The position numbers and the translations under genes were made by a program. Positions 17,604 to 25,871 of a stretch of 64,000 nt of DNA are shown one piece after another (position 1 is the first letter of the stretch; each line of letters begins with the position of its first letter). Source of the DNA: Ectothiorhodospiraceae bacterium 2226 (GTDB lineage Bacteria; Pseudomonadota; Gammaproteobacteria; GCA-013348725); NCBI GenBank assembly GCA_013348725.1, contig CP054689.1:980501-1044500 (forward strand). The letters are read 5' to 3'. Below the pieces are notes generated by a model. It made no database searches. It worked only from the letters and a program-made list of their open reading frames with translations, and had not been told where the DNA came from.

Positions 17604-17619
17604 TGTGATGTCCATCACA
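17604..17619 (+). promoter_or_regulatory. CRP-family operator (perfect TGTGA-N6-TCACA)
   Basis: TGTGATGTCCATCACA matches the 5-6-5 CRP/Vfr consensus exactly. It lies 115 bases upstream of the sorA-like -35 box, in the gap after soeABC. A CRP/FNR-superfamily regulator may act on the sorA unit; the distance is long for simple class I activation. Confidence 0.55.
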
Positions 17620-17733
17620 GCGCTCCGCGTTAAACCACCCCCGCTTGGCGACGACTCTTCGACGGCAATGGAGTGATGTTTTTGCGCCGCCGCGCCAGTC
17701 TGTCGACCATCGACTGCCGGGCAGGGAATTTTG

Positions 17734-17762
17734 TTGACACCGTGCTAACGCGTACATAAGGT
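17734..17762 (+). promoter_or_regulatory. Promoter for the sorA-like gene
   Basis: A consensus -35 TTGACA (17734-17739), 17-base spacer and -10 TAAGGT (17757-17762) imply a leader of about 140 bases before ATG 17912. The rest of the 17536-17911 gap shows no gene. Confidence 0.55.
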
Positions 17763-17911
17763 TGGACGCGGTCCAATTGATTGGCCTAGGGCAGCGTTCG
17801 AGCGAAGACGTGAGGGGTAAAAACGGAACCCGGATAGCTGCGTTCCGTCCGCTTCTTTTTCTCTTCCCAGGCCCCAGGACCGCAAAAAAAGTCCCTTGAG
17901 GAGCCTTCAAA

Positions 17912-19264
17912 ATGAAGAAAGACAAGACCTTGACCCCGGACCGCCTGCGCGGTCTGCTCGAGGACCGCGGCGCAAGCCCGCAGGATCTGGAGCGATTCGA
18001 CGAAGTGACGTCCCGCCGCAAGTTCTTTAGCCAGTTGGGCAAGGGCGGTGCCGCCCTGGCCGTGCTGGGCGGCTTCGGCGCCGGCACCGAGGCGGCCATG
18101 CAGGGTCTGTTTGGGCGCGGCATGCTGCCCGTCGCCATGGCGAGCGGGGGCGAAGAAGTCACCGACGAGCAAGCCAAGCGCGTAGTGGCCGACAAGCCGG
18201 GCATCAATCTTTACGCCCAGCGGCCGATCAATGCGGAGTTCGACGCCCACGAAATGGGCGATGCCGTCACCCCGTACGCCAAGCACTTCGTCCGGAACAA
18301 CGACCTGGTGCCCGAAGAGGCCTTTGCCAAGAACCTTCAGGGCTGGTCGCTGACCATCGACGGCGAGGTCCACAACGAACTCAAGCTGTCCCTGGACGAC
18401 CTCAAGCGCATGAAGACCAAGAAGGTCGTGGCGCCGATCGAGTGCGGCGGCAACGGCCGCGCCTTCTTCGATCCTCCGGTGCGCGGTAATCAGTGGAAAC
18501 ACGGCGCCATCGGCGCCTCCGAATGGACGGGCGTGCCTCTGCGCGACATCCTGCGTCAGGCCGGACTGAAGAACAGTGCCGTGTACACCGGCCACTACGG
18601 CTACGAGCCCATCCTGGGTGATCGTCCGCGCTTCTCGCGCGGGATCCCCATGGACAAGGCCATGGAAGAGCACACCATCGTCGCCTTCCAGATGAACGGT
18701 GAGGACATCCCCGCCGTCCACGGTTGGCCGGTGCGCCTCGTGGTCCCGGGCTGGTACGGCTCGGCCTCCCACAAGTGGCTCAACCGCATCTGGATCCGTG
18801 ACCGCGAACACGACGGCCGCGGCATGACCGGCTTCTCCTACCGCATGCCCAAGTATCCCGTGCGTCCGGGCGAGCGTCCGCCCGAGGAAGACATGGTGGT
18901 CGGCGGCCCCTGGCCCATCAAGTCCATGATCACCAGCCCCGCGCCGGATAATACGGTGCGCGCCGGCCAGAGCGTGAAGGTGCGCGGCCATGCCTGGGCC
19001 GGTGAGGACCGGGTCACGAAGGTCGAGATCTCCACCGACTTCGGCTTGACCTGGCGCGCGGCCAAGGTCAGCCGCCCGGCCAACAAGTACGCCTGGGTGC
19101 AGTTCGAGCAGGACGTGCGCCTGCCGAACCGTGGTTACTACGAGATCTGGGCTCGTGCCCACGACCACCGTGGCAACATGCAGCCGATCGTGCAGCCCTG
19201 GAACCCGCGCGGCTACGAGGGCAACCTGGTGCACCGCGTGCCGGTGGAAGTGCAACCCGCCTAA
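17912..19264 (+). CDS. sorA: Periplasmic SorA/SoxC-type sulfite dehydrogenase, molybdopterin subunit
   Basis: A 450-residue protein of the sulfite oxidase family, inferred to oxidise sulfite with cytochrome c as acceptor. A Tat-type signal starts late: SRRKFF at residues 34-39, then the hydrophobic GGAALAVLGGFGAG. The Moco domain has the pattern VTPYAKHFVRNN, then IECGGNGR with Cys178 as the Mo ligand, and PVRLVVPGWYGSASHKWLNRI. The C-terminal dimerisation domain (about 330-450) includes KVEISTDFGLTWRAAKV. A small c-type cytochrome follows directly, as in SorAB, and moaA comes next. The 33 residues before the twin arginines are unusual. SoxC is the main alternative, but no sox genes are nearby. 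Confidence 0.8.
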   Translation: MKKDKTLTPDRLRGLLEDRGASPQDLERFDEVTSRRKFFSQLGKGGAALAVLGGFGAGTEAAMQGLFGRGMLPVAMASGGEEVTDEQAKRVVADKPGINLYAQRPINAEFDAHEMGDAVTPYAKHFVRNNDLVPEEAFAKNLQGWSLTIDGEVHNELKLSLDDLKRMKTKKVVAPIECGGNGRAFFDPPVRGNQWKHGAIGASEWTGVPLRDILRQAGLKNSAVYTGHYGYEPILGDRPRFSRGIPMDKAMEEHTIVAFQMNGEDIPAVHGWPVRLVVPGWYGSASHKWLNRIWIRDREHDGRGMTGFSYRMPKYPVRPGERPPEEDMVVGGPWPIKSMITSPAPDNTVRAGQSVKVRGHAWAGEDRVTKVEISTDFGLTWRAAKVSRPANKYAWVQFEQDVRLPNRGYYEIWARAHDHRGNMQPIVQPWNPRGYEGNLVHRVPVEVQPA

Positions 19265-19271
19265 GGGCCTG

Positions 19272-19310
19272 AAGGGGGTGGCGGCGGGCTCCGCCGCCAC
19301 CCCTTTTCTT
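19272..19310 (+). terminator. Terminator or attenuator between sorA and the cytochrome gene
   Basis: GGGGTGGCGGCGG pairs with CCGCCGCCACCCC around a short loop, followed by TTTTCTT. Placed between the two genes, it would lower cytochrome expression relative to sorA or make the cytochrome depend on readthrough. Confidence 0.75.
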
Positions 19311-19347
19311 ATGGCGCGTGGCTAAACCGAAAGAGTACGATAAAATT

Positions 19348-19632
19348 ATGAAACTTCGAGTTATGGCGGCGAGCGCCACTCTCCTCGCCGGCACCTTGAG
19401 CGTCGGCTCTGCCGTGGCCGACGAACCGCAGGGCAAGCAACTGTTCGAGATGCATTGCAGCGTCTGCCACGGACTGGACATCCCACGCACGCAGCGTTTG
19501 AACCTGAACGACTGGCGCTGGGTGGTCCGCGACATGGTCAACGACTATGGCGCCTCCTGGATCACGGAGGAGCAGCAGGAGCTCATCACGCAGTACCTTG
19601 CCGAGGCTTACGGGCCGAACACGCCGCGCTAG
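19348..19632 (+). CDS. Small periplasmic c-type cytochrome, SorB-like
   Basis: A 94-residue precursor, about 70 residues when mature. The signal peptide is [24 protein letters not shown]. One haem is attached at Cys37-Ser-Val-Cys40-His41; Met63 in [10 protein letters not shown] is a candidate sixth ligand. It is inferred to be the electron acceptor of the upstream SorA-like enzyme. ATG 19348 is preferred because it sits directly before the signal peptide; the in-frame ATG at 19318 lies only a few bases beyond the terminator tail. It is very short even for class I cytochromes. Confidence 0.82.
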   Translation: MKLRVMAASATLLAGTLSVGSAVADEPQGKQLFEMHCSVCHGLDIPRTQRLNLNDWRWVVRDMVNDYGASWITEEQQELITQYLAEAYGPNTPR

Positions 19633-19642
19633 GCGCGGCAAC

Positions 19643-19678
19643 GGTGCGGCGTCCGGCGCCGCACCGTTCTCTTTCTCT
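19643..19678 (+). terminator. Rho-independent terminator after the cytochrome gene
   Basis: Arms GGTGCGGCG (19643-19651) and CGCCGCACC (19657-19665) with a 5-base loop, followed by GTTCTCTTTCTCT. It ends 16 bases before the moaA start. Confidence 0.65.
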
Positions 19679-19693
19679 CGCGGGGTGCAGGGC

Positions 19694-20695
19694 ATGCAGA
19701 ACGACGCGACTAAGCTCATCGACCGCTTCGGGCGCCACGTAACCTACGTGCGCATCTCCGTGACCGACCGCTGCGACTTTCGCTGTGTCTACTGTATGGC
19801 GGAGGACATGACCTTCCTGCCGCGCGCTCAGGTGCTCACGCTGGAGGAGCTGGCCGAAATCGGGCGCGCCTTCACCGAGCTTGGCGTGACCAAGATCCGC
19901 CTGACCGGCGGCGAGCCACTGGTGCGCAAGAACGTGCTGTGGCTGTTCGAGGAAATGGGCGCCCTGCCCGGTCTCGAGGAACTGACGGTCACCACCAACG
20001 GCTCACAGCTCGAGCGCCTGGCCGGTCCGCTGCGCGCCGCCGGCGTTCGGCGCATCAACATCAGCCTGGACAGCCTGGACCGCGCGCGCTTCAAGCGCAT
20101 CACCCGAGTCGGCGAGCTCGACAAGGTGCTGCGCGGCATCGACGCGGCGCGCACGGCGGGCTTCGAGCGCATCAAGCTCAACACCGTGGCGATGCGCAAC
20201 CGCAACCATGACGAGATCGTCGACCTGGTGCAGTTCGCGGTCGACCGCGGCATCGACATCAGCTTCATTGAGGAAATGCCGCTCGGCGTGATCGGCGACC
20301 ACGACCGCGCCGAGGTCTACATGTCGAGCGACGAGGTGCGCGCGACCATCGAGACGCGCTTCGCCCTGCGCGAGAGCGACGCGAACACAGGCGGCCCGGC
20401 GCGTTATTTCGAGGTCGAGGGAACGCGCAGCCGCGTCGGCTTCATCTCGCCCCACAGCCACAACTTCTGCGATACCTGCAACCGCGTGCGCGTCACAACC
20501 GAGGGGCGGCTCCTGCTATGCCTGGGCCAAGAGCACTCGGTCGATCTGCGCGCGGTCCTGCGCGCCCATCCCGGCGACCGCGAGCGCCTCAAACAGGCGA
20601 TCGTGGACGCCATGGCCATCAAACCCAAGGGCCACGACTTCAACCTGCAGGCGCAGCCCGTGATCATGCGCCACATGAGCGTGACCGGCGGCTAG
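19694..20695 (+). CDS. moaA: GTP 3',8-cyclase, molybdenum cofactor biosynthesis
   Basis: A 333-residue radical-SAM enzyme that makes 3',8-cyclo-GTP, the first step of molybdopterin synthesis. The N-terminal cluster motif is Cys27-x3-Cys31-x2-Cys34 (RCDFRCVYC) and the C-terminal cluster lies in [11 protein letters not shown] with a further Cys in [14 protein letters not shown] is the radical-SAM GGE motif. The frame opens upstream, but [22 protein letters not shown] is the family N-terminus. The product usually ends in two Gly residues, as here (TGG). Placement beside two molybdoenzyme loci supports joint function. Confidence 0.95.
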   Translation: MQNDATKLIDRFGRHVTYVRISVTDRCDFRCVYCMAEDMTFLPRAQVLTLEELAEIGRAFTELGVTKIRLTGGEPLVRKNVLWLFEEMGALPGLEELTVTTNGSQLERLAGPLRAAGVRRINISLDSLDRARFKRITRVGELDKVLRGIDAARTAGFERIKLNTVAMRNRNHDEIVDLVQFAVDRGIDISFIEEMPLGVIGDHDRAEVYMSSDEVRATIETRFALRESDANTGGPARYFEVEGTRSRVGFISPHSHNFCDTCNRVRVTTEGRLLLCLGQEHSVDLRAVLRAHPGDRERLKQAIVDAMAIKPKGHDFNLQAQPVIMRHMSVTGG

Positions 20696-20714
20696 ACGGC
20701 GTCGGACTGTTTCC

Positions 20715-21191
20715 ATGCTCAGCGTCCAAGAGCAGCGCCAAATGGCCCAGTTGCTGCGCGAGCAGCGCTGGGGGGCGCTCGCCACCGTGGCGCAGGGCGC
20801 CCCGCAGGCCTCCATGGTGGCCTACGCCTACGATGAGGCGAATCATGGCCTGCTGCTGCACCTCAGCCGCCTCGCCGACCACACCCGCAATCTCCTGCGC
20901 AACCCGCATGCTTCGCTCGTCGTGAGCGCTCCGGATGACGGGCGCAGCGACCCGCAAGCCCTCCCCCGCCTGAGCCTGCACGGCCACTGCGCGCTGCTCG
21001 AGAAAGGGAGCGCCGACTACGAACAGAGCCGTGGGCGCTACCTGGAGCGTCTACCCACCGCGCAGCGCCTGTTCGAGTTCGGCGACTTCGAGTTGCTGCG
21101 CCTGGTACCCGAACGGGCACGCTACATCGGCGGCTTTGCGCGTGCGCACAGCCTCGATCGCGAGGATTTCGTCAACGCCATGGAGGCGTGA
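20715..21191 (+). CDS. FMN-binding split-barrel protein, pyridoxamine 5'-phosphate oxidase-like
   Basis: A 158-residue single-domain protein. RWGALATVAQGAPQASMVAYAYDE and HTRNLLRNPHASLVVSAP form the flavin-binding split barrel; GHCALLEKG, then RYLERLPTAQRLFEFGDFELLRLVPERARYIGGFARA match HugZ-type and general-stress FMN proteins. It is likely a flavin- or haem-binding oxidoreductase; the substrate is unknown. It is only 19 bases after moaA and may be cotranscribed. The Shine-Dalgarno is weak. Confidence 0.75.
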   Translation: MLSVQEQRQMAQLLREQRWGALATVAQGAPQASMVAYAYDEANHGLLLHLSRLADHTRNLLRNPHASLVVSAPDDGRSDPQALPRLSLHGHCALLEKGSADYEQSRGRYLERLPTAQRLFEFGDFELLRLVPERARYIGGFARAHSLDREDFVNAMEA

Positions 21192-21220
21192 CGTCGGCCG
21201 CACGAGGCACCCCGACGCGT

Positions 21221-22591
21221 TCACTTGATCCACAACGTCTTGATGTTCACAAACTCGCGCATACCGTGCGCCGAGAGTTCGCGGCCGTAGCCCGAGGCCT
21301 TGACGCCGCCGAATGGCAGACGCGGGTCGCTCTTCACGATGCCGTTGACGAAGGCTCCGCCGCATTGAAGCCGTCGCGCCAGCCGCTCGCCGCGCGCCGG
21401 GTCGCCCGTCCACACGCTGGCGCCCAAGCCGAAGCGCGTATCGTTGGCCACGCGCAGCGCCTCCTCCTCGTCCGCCACGCGGATGACCGACGCTACCGGC
21501 CCGAACAACTCTTCCTCGTAGGCCGGCATGCTGGGCCCGACCCCGTCGAGCACCGTCGGCGCGTAGTACGCGCCGGGGCCCTCGAGCCGTTGACCGCCCA
21601 ACATGCAGCGCGCGCCGGCGCCCACGCTGGCCTCGACCTGAGCGTGCAGATCATCGCGCAGGTCCCAACGGGCCAACGGACCCAGCGCCGTGTCATCGTC
21701 CAGCGGATCGCCCACGCGCAGCGCCGCCACCGCGTCGCGAAAAGCCGCCACGAACGCCTCCCCGATCGGCTCGACCACGATGAAGCGCTTCGCCGCAATA
21801 CAGCTCTGCCCGGCGTTCTGATACCGCGAGGCCACGGCGGCGGCGACGGTCGCCTCCAGGTCGCTGTCCTCCAACACCACGAACGCGTCCGAACCGCCCA
21901 ACTCCAGCACGGTCTTTTTGAGCGCCTCGCCCGCCTGCGCGGCGACGCGGCGCCCGGCCGCCTCGCTGCCGGTCAGCGTCACTGCCTGCACGCGCCCGTC
22001 GCTGATCACTCGACCCACCCGACCCGCCTCGATCCACAGCGTCGTGAACACACCCTCCGGCGCGCCCGCCTCCTGCCACACGCGCTCGATGGCCTGCGCG
22101 CATTGGGGCACGTTGGAGGCGTGCTTGAGCAGGCCCGTGTTGCCCGCCACGAGCGCGGGCGCAGCGAAGCGGAACACCTGCCAGAAGGGAAAATTCCACG
22201 GCATGACCGCCAACACGCAACCGAGCGGCTGGTAGGCCACCACGCTGCGCCGTGCATCGCTCACCATCGGCTCATCGCGCACGAATGCGGGACCGTCTTC
22301 GGCGAAGTACTCGCAGGCCATCGCGCACTTGTCGATTTCACCCCGCGCCTCCCGTATCGGCTTGCCCATCTCCAGGCTGATAAGCCGCGCGAGTTCGTCC
22401 CGCTGGGCGCGCAAGACCTCCGCGGCCGCGCGCACGACCTCGGTGCGCTCCTCAATCGGGCGTGCCGCCCATAGACCGCCCGCCCGCTGCGCCTGCGAGA
22501 GGGCGCGTTCGAGCCTGTCGTCCGTCCACAGCGCGAACTCGGCGAGGATTTCGCCGTTCGCCGGATTGATTGAACTGATGACGTTGCCCAC
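21221..22591 (-). CDS. NAD(P)-dependent succinate-semialdehyde dehydrogenase-like aldehyde dehydrogenase
   Basis: A 456-residue aldehyde dehydrogenase. MPWNFPFWQVFRFAAPAL and the cofactor motif TLTGSEAAGR are followed by the catalytic Glu in LELGGSDAFVV and the catalytic Cys in NAGQSCIAAKR. The C-terminus LPFGGVKASGYGRELS is typical of the GabD/Sad branch, which oxidises succinate semialdehyde to succinate. It uses a GTG start at 22591, backed by AAGGAGG seven bases upstream. Substrate assignment is by family only. Confidence 0.85.
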   Translation of the reverse strand: MGNVISSINPANGEILAEFALWTDDRLERALSQAQRAGGLWAARPIEERTEVVRAAAEVLRAQRDELARLISLEMGKPIREARGEIDKCAMACEYFAEDGPAFVRDEPMVSDARRSVVAYQPLGCVLAVMPWNFPFWQVFRFAAPALVAGNTGLLKHASNVPQCAQAIERVWQEAGAPEGVFTTLWIEAGRVGRVISDGRVQAVTLTGSEAAGRRVAAQAGEALKKTVLELGGSDAFVVLEDSDLEATVAAAVASRYQNAGQSCIAAKRFIVVEPIGEAFVAAFRDAVAALRVGDPLDDDTALGPLARWDLRDDLHAQVEASVGAGARCMLGGQRLEGPGAYYAPTVLDGVGPSMPAYEEELFGPVASVIRVADEEEALRVANDTRFGLGASVWTGDPARGERLARRLQCGGAFVNGIVKSDPRLPFGGVKASGYGRELSAHGMREFVNIKTLWIK

Positions 22592-22765
22592 CGGGGCCTC
22601 CTTAGCGCCTAGCGTGACTGGATAGCTCAGAGACTATGGTAACTGTGGAGAACACGGACCGGCCCGTCCACCTCGCGGCTTGACCGCCCCCGGCACGGTG
22701 GCCACAATCAACACGCCGAATGCTCACGCCAAGGCCCTGAATTGCAGCCGATAACGATACCAATT

Positions 22766-23713
22766 ATGAAGCCACGCACTGTGTGTATCCTGGGGGGGAC
22801 GGGTTTCGTCGGACGTCACCTGGTCGGGCAGCTGTTCGATGACGGCTACCGCGTCAAGGTCCTTACCCGCAACCGTGAGCGCCATCGCGAGCTGCTGGTG
22901 CTGCCCACGGTCGACGTGCTCGACGCCAACGTCCACGATCCCGACACCCTGCGCAGCGCGTTCGCCGGACAGGACGTGGTCATCAACCTGGTCGGCATCC
23001 TCAACGAACGGCGCCCGGGTCAGTTTCGTCACACGCATGTGGAACTGACGCGCAAGGTCATCGAGGCCTGCCGGGCCGCCGGCGTGAAGCGGCTGCTGCA
23101 CATGTCGGCCCTGGGGGCCGATCCGCGCGGTCCCAGCGAGTATCAGCGCACCAAGGGCGAAGCGGAAGAACTGGTGCGCGCGGCCACCGACCTGCAGCCC
23201 ACCATCTTCCGTCCGTCGGTGATCTTCGGCGAGGGCGACAGTTTCTTCAACCGCTTCGCCGGGCTGCTCAAGCTCACCCCCTTCGTGTTCCCGCTGGCTT
23301 GCCCGAACGCGCGTTTTGCGCCGGTCTACGTCGGCGACGTGGCCCACGCTTACCGGGTGGCGGTGTATCACAAGGAGACGCCGGGGCAGACCTACGAGCT
23401 GTGCGGGCCGCGCGCCTATACTCTGCGCGAGTTGGTCGAGTACACGGCGCAGCTGGCGGGTCGGCACCGCTACGTGCTGGCGCTCGGCGACGGCGCCTCG
23501 CGGCTGCAGGCGCGCATCGCCCAACGCCTCCCCGGCAAGCCGTTCAGCATGGATAATTATCACTCCATGCAACGCGATAACGTGTGCGACGGCCCGTTCC
23601 CGGCCGTGTTCGGGATCGCGCACCCGACCACCATCGAGGCGCGGGTGCCCTTGTATCTCGCCCACCGGCGCACCCGGGACCGCCTGACACACATGCGCCG
23701 CACGCGCGAGTAA
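22766..23713 (+). CDS. NAD(P)-binding atypical SDR, complex I NDUFA9-like
   Basis: A 315-residue Rossmann protein. The glycine motif is GGTGFVGRHL at the N-terminus, followed by NLVGILNERRPGQF, SALGADPRGPSEYQRTKGEAEELV with the Tyr-Lys pair, and FRPSVIFGEGDSFFNRFAGLL. These match the NDUFA9/39-kDa complex I accessory family common in Proteobacteria. ATG 22766 is used; a TTG eight codons upstream is possible. The gene ends 48 bases before cca and runs in the same direction. The physiological substrate is unknown. Confidence 0.82.
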   Translation: MKPRTVCILGGTGFVGRHLVGQLFDDGYRVKVLTRNRERHRELLVLPTVDVLDANVHDPDTLRSAFAGQDVVINLVGILNERRPGQFRHTHVELTRKVIEACRAAGVKRLLHMSALGADPRGPSEYQRTKGEAEELVRAATDLQPTIFRPSVIFGEGDSFFNRFAGLLKLTPFVFPLACPNARFAPVYVGDVAHAYRVAVYHKETPGQTYELCGPRAYTLRELVEYTAQLAGRHRYVLALGDGASRLQARIAQRLPGKPFSMDNYHSMQRDNVCDGPFPAVFGIAHPTTIEARVPLYLAHRRTRDRLTHMRRTRE

Positions 23714-23761
23714 GTACCCGCCCCGGTCTCGCGCGCCCCCCGGCGCGAGGAGGACAGCCTG

Positions 23762-24988
23762 ATGCAGATCTATCTGGTCGGCGGCGCCGTGCGCGACAAG
23801 CGCCTCGGCCTTCCGGTGAAGGACCGCGACTGGGTGGTGGTCGGTGCCACCGCGGAGGCACTGCGCGCGCAGGGTTACCAGCAGGTCGGCAAGGATTTCC
23901 CCGTGTTCCTGCACCCCGAGACGCGCGAGGAATACGCCCTCGCGCGCACCGAGATCAAGACCGCGCCCGGGTATCACGGCTTCACGGTGCACGCCGCGCC
24001 CGACGTGACGTTGGAGGACGACCTGCGCCGGCGCGACCTCACCATCAACGCCATGGCCGAGGATCTCGAGGGCCGGCTGATCGACCCCTTCGGCGGCGCC
24101 CGCGACCTCGAGGCGCGCGTGCTACGCCACGTCTCGCCCGCCTTCGCCGAAGATCCGGTGCGTATCCTGCGCGTGGCGCGCTTCGCCGCCCGCTATGCCC
24201 ACCGCGGTTTCCACCTCGCGGACGAGACCCTGGCATTGATGCGCCAAATGGTGAACGCGGGCGAGGTCGACGCGCTGATACCCGAGCGCGTCTGGGCCGA
24301 GGTCGTGGGGGCGCTCGGCGAGGCCACGCCGGCCCGCTTCTTCGAGGTGCTGCGCGAATGCGGCGCCCTCGCCCGCCTGTTCCCCGAAGTGGACCGGCTG
24401 TTCGGCGTGCCCCAGCCGCCCGAGCACCACCCGGAGATCGACACGGGCGTGCACGTGATGATGGTGCTCACCCAGGCCGCGCGCCTGTCGGACGACACGC
24501 GGGTGCGCTTCGCGGCGCTGGTACACGATCTCGGCAAGGGCACCACCCCGCGCGAGGAATGGCCGCGCCACGTCGAACACGAGGCGCGCGGCGTACCATT
24601 GGTGCGCGACCTCTGCCAGCGCCTCAAGGTCCCCAACGACTACCGCGACCTGGCGGTATTGGTGACGCGCTATCACCTGCACTACCACCGCGCCGGCGAA
24701 CTGCGGCCCACGACCCTGCTCAAGCTGTTCGAATCCCTCGACGCCTTTCGCCGCCCCGAACGCTTCGAGCAGTTTCTGCTGGCCTGCGAGGCCGACGCGC
24801 GCGGGCGCCCCGGCTATGAGGAACGCGCATTTGCCCAACCGGGCATCCTGCGCGCGGCGCTCGCCGCCGCCGTGGCCGCGGGCAACGAGGCGGTCCGAGC
24901 GGCCGAGGTGCAGGGGGCGGCGCTGGGCGAGGCCATCCGCACAGCGCGCCTGAACGCCTTGGCGGCGCTGCAAACGCCGCGCGCTTAG
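23762..24988 (+). CDS. cca: CCA tRNA nucleotidyltransferase with HD domain
   Basis: A 408-residue multifunctional enzyme that adds or repairs the 3' CCA of tRNAs and carries a C-terminal HD phosphohydrolase domain. Motifs in order: YLVGGAVRD (residues 4-12), [38 protein letters not shown] and the HD signature [12 protein letters not shown] near residue 256. GAGGAGG lies a few bases before ATG 23762. The class is the bacterial type I enzyme similar to E. coli Cca. Confidence 0.95.
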   Translation: MQIYLVGGAVRDKRLGLPVKDRDWVVVGATAEALRAQGYQQVGKDFPVFLHPETREEYALARTEIKTAPGYHGFTVHAAPDVTLEDDLRRRDLTINAMAEDLEGRLIDPFGGARDLEARVLRHVSPAFAEDPVRILRVARFAARYAHRGFHLADETLALMRQMVNAGEVDALIPERVWAEVVGALGEATPARFFEVLRECGALARLFPEVDRLFGVPQPPEHHPEIDTGVHVMMVLTQAARLSDDTRVRFAALVHDLGKGTTPREEWPRHVEHEARGVPLVRDLCQRLKVPNDYRDLAVLVTRYHLHYHRAGELRPTTLLKLFESLDAFRRPERFEQFLLACEADARGRPGYEERAFAQPGILRAALAAAVAAGNEAVRAAEVQGAALGEAIRTARLNALAALQTPRA

Positions 24989-24995
24989 CGAAGGA

Positions 24996-25415
24996 TCAGC
25001 GAGCCGCGGGGACCAGCCAGCGCTGCTCCAGGCGCAGCAGCAGCGTGCCGAAGCGGGTATCGGCCAGGGCCAGTGCCACCAGCACGCCGCTCGTGTTGGC
25101 GACCATGTCCCACCACTCGAAGTAGCGCACGCCGCCGAGGCCCTGCAACACTTCCAGCAGGATGCCCAAGGCGATGAACCCGCCGGCGATCCATAGATGC
25201 GCCTCGCGCGCGGCGTATATCTGCAGGAACCAGCCCGTCAGCCCGGCATACACCAGAAAATGGCCGAGCTTGTCACCTTGCGGTACGCCCGGCGAGGGCG
25301 GCGGGCTGGGGGTAAGCGAGAGGTAGATGACCAACAGCACGAACAGCCAGCCGAGGGCCAGCCACAGCGCCATGTAACGCAAGGGCCGTTTATTCTTGTT
25401 GAGATCGAGGTCCAT
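24996..25415 (-). CDS. VanZ-like small membrane protein
   Basis: A 139-residue membrane protein with about four hydrophobic segments (LALGWLFVLLVIYLSL; FLVYAGLTGWFLQIYA; IAGGFIALGILLEVLQ; VANTSGVLVALALA). GDKLGHFLVYAGL and the EVLQ...FEWWDMVANTSG region match the VanZ fold. Function is unknown outside teicoplanin resistance in Gram-positives. ATG 25415 is taken; a GTG two codons upstream is possible. It is convergent with cca, 7 bases away. A second VanZ-like gene lies at 44116. Confidence 0.75.
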   Translation of the reverse strand: MDLDLNKNKRPLRYMALWLALGWLFVLLVIYLSLTPSPPPSPGVPQGDKLGHFLVYAGLTGWFLQIYAAREAHLWIAGGFIALGILLEVLQGLGGVRYFEWWDMVANTSGVLVALALADTRFGTLLLRLEQRWLVPAAR

Positions 25416-25566
25416 GTGCACGTCCGTTGAGCAGGCCGCCGGTCGCGTGAGGACGGCGGCACGGGCTTCCGGCGTACTGTGCTGATTGTTCTGATGAGGG
25501 CCGACGAATTTCGACCCGCAGAATCATGCCGCCCCTGGGAGTATAGGCACCGGCTCGGGTCTCTGC

Positions 25567-25752
25567 TCAGGCGGAGCGGCGTTGCGGCTCGGCCTCGGAG
25601 GCCGGAACGTCGGACGCTTCGCGACGCGGCGCGCTGCTGTGCTGCTCGATCAACTGCGCCACCCAATGGCTCACGGACAGGCCCCGCGCCTTGGCCGCCG
25701 CTTTGGCGCGCGTCTCCAGATCGCGCTCCAGATAAATCGTCATTTGCCCCAT
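25567..25752 (-). CDS. Orphan ribbon-helix-helix (CopG/Arc-like) protein
   Basis: A 61-residue protein. The N-terminal MGQMTIYLERDLETRAKAAAKARGLSVSHWVAQLIEQHS is a typical ribbon-helix-helix DNA-binding fold (strand, two helices), followed by a charged, disordered tail. Such proteins are antitoxins or plasmid-type repressors, but no toxin gene adjoins it. ATG 25752 follows a GGAG. It may be a solitary regulator or a relic of a toxin-antitoxin pair. Confidence 0.65.
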   Translation of the reverse strand: MGQMTIYLERDLETRAKAAAKARGLSVSHWVAQLIEQHSSAPRREASDVPASEAEPQRRSA

Positions 25753-25871
25753 GGCGTCTGATTTCTCCAACAAGAGTGCTGAGTCGCGGACGCGACCCGC
25801 TTACCTTAACGAGTGGCGGCACCGGCTGACCAGGGGCGGTTTGGTGAGGCGGGATATATGTCGCAGTCGCG

